64,000 bases of DNA from Miscanthus floridulus. Its lineage: Eukaryota; Streptophyta; Magnoliopsida; Poales; Poaceae. Shown one piece after another: positions 11,704 through 21,823 of the stretch (position 1 is its first letter; each line of letters begins with the position of its first letter). Location: the NCBI RefSeq assembly GCF_019320115.1, contig NC_089584.1, positions 74,958,791-75,022,790 of the forward strand, given 5' to 3'. A program made the position numbers and the translations under genes. Below the pieces are notes generated by a model. The model made no database searches and was not told the origin of the DNA. It saw only the letters and a program-made list of their open reading frames with translations.

Positions 11704-12624
11704 ATGGCACGCACCAAGCAGACTGCTCGCAAGTCCACCGGAGGCAGAGCTCCTAGCCGTCAGCTTGCTCCACGTACCCGTCAACGTCACACGTTCCTTG
11801 GAGAGTTTGGGATGCCTACACTCTTATGGAGAGTGCTCAGCTATGTAGGCTATCCTGATGGAATGGAACCCCGCTACTTTTGGGCGAATGAGCGGTTGGG
11901 AGAAGGTCTCTTAGTTACCGTAGAGGCCGTTGTTCGTCCCCGAGGTGACGAGTCTGAGTGGACAGGTTGGTGTTATGAGTCGACTGGCAGGACTGCTGAA
12001 GAAGCAGCTGGCAGGGCAGCCTTTGGGATCCTGAGGGATATCATGGATCGTTTTCCTCAGGAACTGGCAGCCGCTATGGTTGGAGTCTTTCCAAGAGGTA
12101 ATCCCTTCACTGACTCATGGTAGCAGGCAAGAGGAAGACCCTTAGAAATTGGTGCAGCAGAAGGGCAGAACAGCGATAGCCCTGCAATGAGCGCCATGTT
12201 CGCAGTGATGAGAGTGTTAGATGGAGTTGAAGGTAGCCTCAGACGTGTGTCTGGTGCTCTTGGTCATGCCCGTGAAGACCGACGTCAGCTTCAGAGGGAG
12301 CACGACATCGAGGTTGAGAGGCTCACCGAAGAGATGACTCGGTTAACTCACCAACGGAATGCAGCCTGGTCCAGGGAAGATGTCCTGAGAGCTCGACAGT
12401 TTGAACTGGAACAGCAGCTGGCCAATGCGGAAGAATACAATGATAATCTGCATGAAGAGGTTCACCTACTGCACAATCAGCTCCACCCTTATGTGCCACC
12501 TGGAGCCGCAGAAATGGATCTAGAAGGGTATGAAGAAGAAGAAGTGGCACCAGAAGAGGAAGTCGAACCTGAGGAAGGAGATGATTCTGCGTCTGACCTT
12601 GATAGTGATCATGATGAGGATTAG
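11704..12624 (+). CDS. Tekay-1 accessory protein with histone H3 N-terminal tail mimic, coiled coil and acidic C-terminus
   Basis: From the ATG at 11704 the frame has 307 codons, interrupted once by TAG at 12121-12123 (codon 140). Residues 2-14 are ARTKQTARKSTGG, identical to histone H3 positions 1-13. QLA at H3 positions 19-21 is also kept. K4, K9 and S10 are present, while H3 positions 14, 18, 23 and 27 are Arg. Residues about 30-139 form an unrecognised domain ending in an Ala-rich helix (AEEAAGRAAFGIL), only weakly reminiscent of a dsRNA-binding fold. Residues about 190-258 look like a coiled coil. Residues about 269-306 are strongly acidic. There is no histone fold, so this is not a histone gene. 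Two earlier in-frame ATGs (11689, 11695) would bury the tail unless splicing joins at gtgcag|ATG. If TAG is a true stop, the product is 139 residues and 12187-12624 is separate. Function is unknown. Confidence 0.8.
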
Positions 12625-12974
12625 ATCGCTTAGCATTTAGGGGAAAGACTAATGTATCACCTTTATTATGTAATGGACCTGTAGTTTCAAGTTGGCATTA
12701 GTAACCAGACTATCATGTAATATTAATCGCACGTTTGGGTAAACGTCAATGCAATTCCAGTTCCTTGTCGGTAATCACGCTTTAAATCGCATGCGTTATG
12801 GGCACGATAAGTGGTCAAATTGGTGATGTCATGTTGCGAGAATGAATTATTATGCCTCTGTTTTTATTGTGCTTTTGAGAATTTTCTCCAGTAATTTCAG
12901 TTTGGCATGAGTACCTAATTCATCTGCAATCTCTTGGCATCGACAAATAATCGCTTATTGTTGCAACTTCGCAG
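12625..12974 (+). other. Spacer between accessory ORF and gag with acceptor-like end
   Basis: This 350-bp stretch contains no ORF of note. It ends with cttcgcag directly before the gag ATG, and a pyrimidine-rich tract with an AG lies near 12885-12900. An acceptor just before gag would let a spliced RNA bypass the accessory frame. This is inference from sequence only. Confidence 0.45.
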
Positions 12975-15900
12975 ATGACGCGCACCCGTGCTGGAGCTGG
13001 TGGTAGCCAGGATGGCAACCAGGATGACTTGCCACCCCCACCGCCACCGTCTGCTCAGGAGTTCTTTACCCAGTTCCTGGGTAGCCAGAGGACAATGGAA
13101 GAAGCTTTGCGCCTCATCGCGCAAAACACTGCTCGTGGCCACCCACAGCAACCAGGGGCCGAGCCAAATCAGCACAGTACCTTCAAGGAGTTTCTGGACA
13201 CGAAGCCTCCGATCTTCAAGGTGGCTGAGGAACCATTGTAGGCCGATGAGTGGCTGAATACCATCGAGCAGAAATTTCGTCTGCTAAGGGTCACCGAGCA
13301 CCTCAAAGCTGAATATGCTTCTCATCAGCTGCAAGGACCAGCAGGAATCTGGTGGACACACTTTCTGTCGTCTCTGCCTGCTAATGCGAGAGTGACCTGG
13401 GATCAATTCAAGCTGGCTTTTAGGGGACACCATATTCCCCCGGGCCTGATGCGCATGAAAGCAGCCGAATTTATGAGGCTCACTCAAGGAACCAAGTCAC
13501 TCACAGAATATATGCACGCATTCAACAACTTGTCAAGATATGCTCCAAGTTTTGTGGATACTGAAGAGAAAAAGATTGAGAGTTTCAAGCGAGGTTTGGG
13601 AACCAAATTAATGAAGACTATGGCAAATTCTCGATGTGCCACGTACAATGAGTTTATTAGTGATGCCTTGACCCAAGAAAACCACAACAACCTGCATGTA
13701 GTTGCTAAGGGTCGCAAGAGGGCATATGAGGCCAGTGCATCCGGATCCTTTTAGTCAAAAGCGCCTATCGCAGCTAGGCCACCATTTCGTCCACCTGCAT
13801 CCAAGTTCAGGCCTCCACCCCCGAAAGCTCAGAATAACAGGCCACAGAAACCATTTCGTAAGGCGTTTACTATTGCCTTACCAAAAGGAAATGGCAATCA
13901 GGACAGCTCCACCGGATTCAGAAGTAACCAACCTTGTTTCAACTGCAACCAACTGGGTCACTGGTCCAAGGAGTGCCCCCACCCCAAGAGGAATGGCAAC
14001 CCAAATCAGAACAATCAAAGGCAGATGAATGCCAGGGCACGTCAGGGACAAGTGCATTATACCGCTGTGGAGGAAGTGCCCGCCGGAGAAGTTGTCACGG
14101 CTGGTATGTTTCTTGTCAACAAGCATCCCGCTGTTGTTTTATTTGATTCGGGAGCTTCTCATTCATTTATGAGTCAAGCATTTGCATCTAGACATGATCA
14201 AGAAATAATTGAAGTAAGTAAAGGGGGTTTTAACATAAGTTCAGCAGGGGGAACTGTTACTACCAAAAAGATAGTCAAAAATGTACTCATCTTGATACAA
14301 GGGCGGGAGTACACCACAGATTTGATAATATTGCCGGGGTTGTCGATAAGTGTAATCTTAGGCATGAATTGGATGAAGTATCATGGTGCTCTTATTGACA
14401 CTAGCACCCGTACTATCATGTTGAGAGAACCCACGGGAGGGAATGCTTTTCTAGTTCCACTCTCCCGCGATTTCGAACCCCAACATTTAGCCTGTGCTAT
14501 CCAAACCACCACAATATGTGATATCCCCATGGTTTGTGAGTTTCCGGATGTATTTCCAGAGGAATTACCAGGTCTACCACCAGATAGGGATGTGGAATTT
14601 AAGATCGAATTAGTGCCAGGTACCGCACCCATATCCAGAAGGCCCTATAGAATGCCACCCAATGAGTTAGCAGAACTCAAGGTTCAATTGCAAGATCTAT
14701 TGGACAAAGGTCTTATCCAGCCTAGCTCATCTCCGTGGGGATGTCCAGCATTGTTTGTGAAAAAGAAGGATAAGTCACTAAGGATGTGTGTAGATTACAG
14801 ACCACTAAATGCTGTGACCATCAAGAACAAATATCCGTTACCCCGTATCGACATCTTGTTCGATCAGCTAGCAAAGGCAAAAGTATTCTCCAAAATTGAC
14901 TTAAGATCAGGCTACCATCAGATAAAGATCAGACCGGAGGATATACCGAAGACTGCTTTCTCTACTAGGTACGGCTTATACGAGTACTTGGTTATGTCGT
15001 TCGGACTAACAAATGCTCCAGCCTACTTTATGTACCTAATGAACTCGGTATTCATGCCCGAACTTGATAAGTTTGTGGTCGTGTTTATCGATGACATATT
15101 GATTTATTCAGAAAATGAGTCAGATCATGAAGAACACCTGAGGATTGTCCTATCCAGACTAAGGGAACATAAGCTTTATGCCAAGTTTAGCAAATGTGAA
15201 TTTTGGATGAGCAAAGTACCTTTCTTAGGTCACATTTTATCCAGAGATGGAATCTCAGTAGACCCATCAAAAGTACAGAAGGTCATGGATTGGAAAGCCC
15301 CAACTTCGGTTCATGAAGTTAGAAGTTTTCTAGGGTTAGCAGGATACTATCGCCGGTTTATTCCAGATTTCTCAAAAATAGCTAAGCCTATGACCAGACT
15401 ACTTCAGAAAGATGAGAAATACAAGTGGACACCGGAATGTGAAACAGCTTTTCACACCCTCAGAACTTTGTTGACTACAGCCCCAGTGCTAGCACAACCA
15501 GACATTGAAAAGCCTTTTGATGTATTTTGTGATGCATCAGGAATAGGTTTGGGATGTGTACTTATGCAAGAAGGGAGAGTAATTGCATATGCCTCTCGGC
15601 AACTGAGAAAACATGAAGTCAACTACCCTACACATGATTTGGAACTTGCAGCCGTTGTCCATGCCCTAAAGATATGGAGACATTACTTGTTGGGCAATGT
15701 ATGTCATATCTACACTGACCACAAAAGCCTCAAGTATATCTTTACCCAGCCAGAACTGAACATGAGACAACGTAGATGGTTGGAATTGATTAAGGACTAT
15801 AATTTGGAAGTGCATTACCATCCGGGTAAAGCTAATGTAGTAGCCGATGCACTTAGTCGGAAGTCCCATTGCAACACTGTGGAAGCGCTATTGGAAGATG

Positions 15901-17387
15901 GATTCAACTTGCTACATCCTGCTGTACTACACAATATCACAATCAGTTGTTCGCTTGAAGGCAAAATCATAGAGCTACAACAGACTGATGTAGGAATAAG
16001 TCACATAAAGAGAAAAATGCAAGAGCAAGAAACAAAGCATTTTAGATTGGACGAAAGAGGTGTATTATGGTTTGAGGACCGACTAGTGGTGCCAAAAGAC
16101 CGTGAGCTAAGGAATCAGATTTTAGAAGAAGCTCACTCGTCCAAATTGTCTATCCACCCGAGTAGTAGTAAAATGTATCAGGATCTAAGAAACCGTTTTT
16201 GGTGGACTAAGATGAAGAAAGAGATCGCAGCCTATGTTGCTAGGTGTGATAACTGCAGCAGAGTGAAAGCCGTCCATATGAAAACCGTGGGATTACTTCA
16301 GCCATTGCCTATCCCAGGATGGAAATGGGAGGAGATCAGTATGGACTTTATCACAGGCCTTCCAACAACGCCCCAAGGTCACGATTCAATCTGGGTCATT
16401 GTTGATCGTCTCACAAAGTCAGCCCATTTTGTACCAGTTCACACAACATATCACGCGGGTAAATACTCTGAGTTATATGTTTCACAGATTGTGAAATTGC
16501 ATGGAGTACCCAGGACCATAATCTCAGATAGAGGACCACAGTTCATAGCTCGTTTCTAGGAGCACTTACACCAAGCTTTGGGAACCAAGCTAATCAGAAG
16601 TTCAGCTTATCATTCGCAAACTTCAGGGCAGACAGAGAGAGTAAACCAAATCCTAGAAGATTTACTTAGAGCTTGTGTTTTATCTTCAAAAGGCTCATGG
16701 GAGAAATGGTTGCCTTTAGCTGAATTCTCCTATAACAACAGTTATCAAGTGAGTATCAAAATGGCTCCATTTGAAGCCTTGTATGGCAGAAAGTGCAGAA
16801 CTCCATTGAATTGGATTGAGCCCGGTGAAAGGAGATATTTTGGTATTGATTTTGTCAATGAAGCCGAAGAACAAGTACGTATCATCCAACAACACATGAA
16901 GGCAGCTCAATCAAGACAGAAGAGTTATGCCGATAGAAGAAGAAGACCACTAACTTTTGAAGTAGGTAACTATGTGTACTTAAGAGTATCACCCATGAAA
17001 GGTGTGAAGAGATTTGGGATGAAAAAGAAGCTTTCACCAAGATATGTAGGGCCTTACAAAATTTTAGAACAGAAAGGAAATGTTGCGTATAAGCTACAAC
17101 TACCAACAGAGATGAGTGCAATCTTTGATGTGTTCCATGTTTCTCAGCTAAGGAAATGTCTTCGAGTACCGGAAGAAGCTATTGCACCCACCAACGTGCA
17201 ACTTCAATCGGATTTGACTTATGAAGAAAAGCCAATTCGAGTATTAGAAGTGATGGAGAGAGTGACTAGGAGTAAGATTATTAAGTTCTATAAGGTGGTG
17301 TGGAACAATCATAGTGAACAAGATGCTACATGGGAAAGAGAAGATTATCTGCAAGAAGTTTATCCCGCCTTTTTCCAAGAATGGTAG
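12975..17387 (+). pseudogene. Tekay-1 gag-pol polyprotein with integrase chromodomain, three TAG stops
   Basis: The single frame from 12975 to 17387 has 1470 codons without frameshift. It is broken only by TAG at 13239, 13752 and 16557. Gag covers about residues 1-340 and ends with a CX2CX4HX4C zinc knuckle near 321. The protease DSG is at about 390. RT has the FIDD active site at about 704. RNase H lies at about 850-965. Integrase has an HHCC zinc finger at about 1052-1095 and catalytic Asp, Asp and Glu near 1123, 1185 and 1220. A GPY/F motif lies near 1357 and a chromodomain-like segment at about 1422-1465 (KVVWNNHSEQDATWE). The stop at 16557 replaces the highly conserved Trp after the second Asp. 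A one-frame gag-pol is usual for Tekay elements. All three stops fit C-to-T change at CHG sites. Confidence 0.93.
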
Positions 17388-17417
17388 GTCTTGCAAATCT
17401 CGGGACGAGATTTTTAT

Positions 17418-17430
17418 AAGGGGGAGGGGC
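17418..17430 (+). other. Polypurine tract of Tekay-1
   Basis: The purine run aagggggaggggc lies immediately before the 3' LTR start TGTAACACC at 17431, the expected place for the plus-strand primer. Confidence 0.88.
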
Positions 17431-20400
17431 TGTAACACCTCGGGTGTTAACCTTGCATAACTTGACTTGCATAACGTGAGCATGAGCATCAAGCATTCAT
17501 AAATCATCATTTACAATTGAAACATTTGATCGAAACATATGAAACATTGCTTGTTATTTCGTGTTTCTTGGAACATATGCATATGATCTTGTACAAAGGA
17601 ATGCAAGTGGGTAGTGCTAGTCACTAAAACACCTTAGCTACACTTAGGTTGACTAAAGGAACCTTGTTCATGAAGGCCACATTTCTTGATCAAGCATTTA
17701 AGTGTTATTTCATGTGTTGACATGGATAGCTATATGAGTGACTACTACATGAAATGCTTAAATGACCTTGCAAATTGTTTTAACATGCTTAGGGTATCAT
17801 CATGAACAACTTTGGTATTTAGGGCTAGGGCTAAATTGGTCATTTAGTCAGGGTTTGAGTATGTATCATGTTTTCAAAGTGACATGTTTGACTAAAGTTG
17901 AACTAGGTGTTAGAGACCTTGCATGGAGGAGTTCACTAAAGCAAAGTTGTAGTGTTTGACATAAGGAACAACTTTGATTTTTGGGTCTTTGACTGATTCT
18001 GCTCCTAACATGTGTGAATTTGAGTTTCAAAAATCAGTGAAATCATAATTTCTACACTTAGCAAATTTTTGCTAAGTCGTGAACACTGTCAGCCTGACAA
18101 GCCGACTTTGAGCATGATTTTACTCGGTTTAGGTTGCGAATTAGAGTATGCTTCCTTAACAAGAGTTGGAGATGGTACATGGTTCTACAACTTCTATTCA
18201 GTACGTTTGCACTAAGGAGCCACCGTTTAGCCGGTAAATCAACGAGAAAACGCGCTGTCAGGCTCGGCCATCGCGCGACTGACGAACTGAATCGCGAATG
18301 AACATGGCCGACCGGTTTCAGGCTTTGTGCGCCGCGTGTCCCCGGCGGCGGCCGCGCGTCGCCAGCGCCCTGACCGCGCAGGCCACGCCGTGCCTGGGCG
18401 CGGCCTTAACCCCGCCAGCGTCCGCCCGAGTCGCCCCGCGCTTCATTTCCCATTTTCTGCTCCGTCTTCCTCGCCGCAGCGACAGCCGAGCTCGGCCCGC
18501 ACCTCCGCCGTCGCCATAGCCGTCACCAGCTCGTCCTCACTGCTCCTTCGCCACCGCAATAGCACCACCGTCTCCCCAGCGCCCCGTAGCTTCTTCCCGT
18601 GCCCGCCATTCGCGCTTGGTAAGCCTCCGCCGCGCGCACATGCTCGCCGGAGCTCCGCCACCACCCTCCGTCGCCGTGGCCAGGCCTAACTAGACCACCC
18701 CAAGCCACGAGAGCGCGCGCACTAGCTTCCTTGTAGTCTGTAGATGCTCGGCGTAGCGTTTGTTTGAGCCGCCGTAGCCTTCACCGGCGTCCCGCCGACG
18801 TCCCGCCTCGCCAAGCCGCCATGGCCGCCGCCGTCGTCCTTACCGTCGATGTTAGGGTCGGCCAAGGGGTTCAATAGAAGCGCTAGGTTGAGTAGGTCAC
18901 GCCGTGAAGACGTTACCGCCGGCGGACTCGCCGTCGACGAGCCGTGGCCGCGCGAGCTTGCTCAGCACCGCCGGCTCTGTTTCGGTTTCACTGACAAGCG
19001 GGCCCTGCTGACCAGCGGGTCCCACCTGTCAGCGACAGCAGTAGTGTAGGCTAACTCATTTTGAATCCAGTTTTTGATTTGTTTTGTTATTTTTGTATCT
19101 TTAGTTTGGTAGCTCCAAAAATGTTGAAATAAATATGGTTGTGTTCCTTAGGAAGTGTAGTATTTAGGAAAAATATGTTCTTTGCTTCAACAGTAGAAAT
19201 TTGTGGAGATTTAAATAGGGATTTCAAATGTGCTTTTGAATGCATTTAAATTTGTTTATTTTATATCTAGAGTTCCTGTGCTCCAAAAATTATGAAATTT
19301 TTGTGGTAGGCTATTCTTGTTATACATGAGCTTGGATAAAAATTTGAGGACCAGTGCATGTGTAGATCTATAGTTATAGATTTTCCTTTTATAAATAGTT
19401 AATCCTTGCATGAATTTTTATAAATTAATTATAAGTCCAAAATTCATGAAATTAATTGGAGGTGATACTAGTACCATATGGATGTTAAGAAAAATAAGAA
19501 ATCTGTTGCTTGACACTTTTCAATAGGATTTTCCATTTATGCTATTTCAAGCCTTGCTTCCTTATCATTTTTGTATGGGATGTTCTACTTAGTAAAATGA
19601 CCTGAAATTTTTATAGTAGTCCTTTGATAGCATTATTAAGGCTCTATAAATTTTGAGAATTTATTAAGCACCTCTGATATATATTTATTATTTAACCTAG
19701 ATATCTAAATAAAATAATAAAGGCAATTTAATAAATAGTTTGGGCTTTGCCATTATATTATCTTAACTATATTTGGTATACTTAAACTGTTGGTAGGTTC
19801 TAGGTTGTCAAATTGTGAATGATTACATGAAGTAGAGGTGTTATTACTTTATATTGCATGTTAAGTCATTTCCGGACTGATTCTAGAATATGATGAGTTA
19901 CACGTTGAAACTGATGTAGACTGTAAAAATGGTTAATAACAAAGTTGTAGAAAATTTGATAAGCTTTCCAGAAAGTCCAGGATCACTAGATTTGGAATTG
20001 TAGAACTCTAGTTATGAGTGAAACAAGCAGATACTGTTTATGGCATAGTCGATGCATTGTAGAAGTAGTTAAGTAGTAAGCGAGAAGAGATATGCACCTA
20101 CTCAAACAACGTGATGCACTTGTTAACATTATGCATTCGTAATACTCATACCATACTCATGCATCTAGGATCGGAGGAAGAGATCACGTTGCTGGAATTC
20201 GAAGAAGCAGAGGAAGGGAACCCGCAGGAGGATCCGCAAGCCGCAGCTCCCGAAGGCGTGGAGCAGAACCCTGAAGAGCTTCTGGAGTGCCCTGACCATC
20301 GTCCTACTTCCTTTCTGCGAGGCAAGCCCCGGAGCATTATAAGTCTCCCAGTAATTTACAAATGTTTACTTACGTATTTATGATTGATGCATTAGGTTAT

Positions 20401-21818
20401 AAGAGTTGAATGAAACCACTTGATGCATGTACATTCCTTGTCCAGATATTAACCCTTTAACCGGTATAGGTCCAGGATCGAATATATGCTTAGCCATGCT
20501 TAGACCGGTAGAAGTCGGGTGATGTCCTGTCACCTGCGAGATATAGGTGGATACCGGAGCACGGTTGGCTATATCTGCTATCGTGGAACAGAACCATGTG
20601 GTAAAAGTAAATCGAGACCGGACGGGAGGTCGATAGGGAAGCAACAAGGCATGGAGGTCTTGGGTGTGGACTTATCCCCGTCTGTGTCGATCAAGGACCG
20701 TACCATTGTTGGAACTTCTGACAAGATTGAACACATGCCTCTCACTTAGCTGGCCGGATAACTCGTTCCGACCGCGAAGCCGAGTAATTCAACTCAGGCC
20801 AGGAATCGTTCTGTTGTGCGCTCCTTCCGGGGAACGATCAGACTGAGCCCAAGGGCAGGCTTGGCCTGAGCATCCTGGCATCTGGTGTTCCAGATTGTGC
20901 GGCGCAGTACAAACCCGCGAAATGTGTACCGGAGTTGTACCAAAGGTGACCTAAGACTATCGTGGCTGATAGATCTAGGTTTGTGTTAGGAATAAATTCC
21001 CAGCTGGTTGAAATCGATTCGAATCGCCGTCTCTCCCGGATAGTGAGAAACTTGGCTAGCTCCAACATCGTAGTAACTGTGTTATGAAACGTGATGGTTC
21101 AAATGAATATAGAATTACAATATCTGCTATGGTTACTATTGTATGATTCTAAATAACATACCACATGTTTGGCATAGGATAGTTGCTAACCTAGAAATGG
21201 ATAGTTATAATTAACTTGATAAAAGAATCACAACTGTACAGCGGTTAATTGCCTTTTTCGCAAAAATGTTGTCAAGTTACGTCCACTTATACAGCCTTGC
21301 ATAATCCTTAGAGTCATTTTATTTCTGGTTCATGACGGGTAAGTCTAGCTGAGTACCTTCTCGTACTCAGGGTTTATTTTCCCATTGTTGCAGATGGCAC
21401 TGTGTATCATGGTTATTGCAAGAGTTGCTTCTATCCCGCTGTGGATGAGGAGTAAGCCGTGGGCAGGCTTCCTTAGTAATTCCTATCTTTGCTTTTGTGG
21501 ACCGTGATCTGGTTTGGCACTGTAGTAAACTATGTTGGAAAACTTTATTTCAAATTTATTTGCTTCCGCTTTGTTTATCAAATTTGTTTTGTAATAACTT
21601 TTATTCGTACTCTGATGATGAAATGTATCTGTGAACTTTATGTAAAATGTGGCATGTATGTTGAATCCTGTACGATCTTGGTTGTTGTAAATCGTTTATC
21701 GAGACCCGTCGTGGTACTCGACGGACTACCGGGTTTATATGGGTTCAAGTATGATGGTGCGACCGCTTGCGGATTGCCATTATACTTGTATTCTTATAAA
21801 TTGGTCGGTTCTGCGACA
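17431..21818 (+). repeat. 3' LTR of Tekay-1 (4388 bp)
   Basis: It is nearly identical to 6551-10939. About 20 scattered substitutions and a one-base deletion near 19650 were found by eye, most of them transitions. The GC-rich block, acidic mini-exon and hairpin are all retained. Confidence 0.97.
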
Positions 21819-21823
21819 ATTTG
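21819..21823. repeat. Target site duplication ATTTG, right copy (Tekay-1)
   Basis: ATTTG after the 3' LTR matches 6546-6550. Skipping 6551-21823 keeps the antisense gene in frame. Confidence 0.95.

Larger units (their letters stand above)
6551..21818 (+). mobile_element. Tekay-1: young Tekay/Del-type chromovirus with H3-tail accessory ORF
   Basis: This 15,268-bp element has 4389- and 4388-bp LTRs, an initiator-Met-type primer site, an accessory ORF, one-frame gag-pol with an integrase chromodomain, a polypurine tract and an ATTTG duplication. The order PR-RT-RH-IN-chromodomain identifies a chromovirus. The RT and chromodomain wording and the very long LTRs suggest the Tekay/Del lineage. About 20 LTR differences are visible by eye (roughly 0.5%), so insertion was recent. 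Three TAG codons interrupt gag-pol and one interrupts the accessory frame, so this copy probably cannot move itself. Confidence 0.95.

Noticed and set aside
11704..12624. A genuine histone H3 gene
   Set aside because: Only the first 21 or so residues resemble H3. No histone-fold helices follow, and it lies between a primer site and gag of an LTR element.
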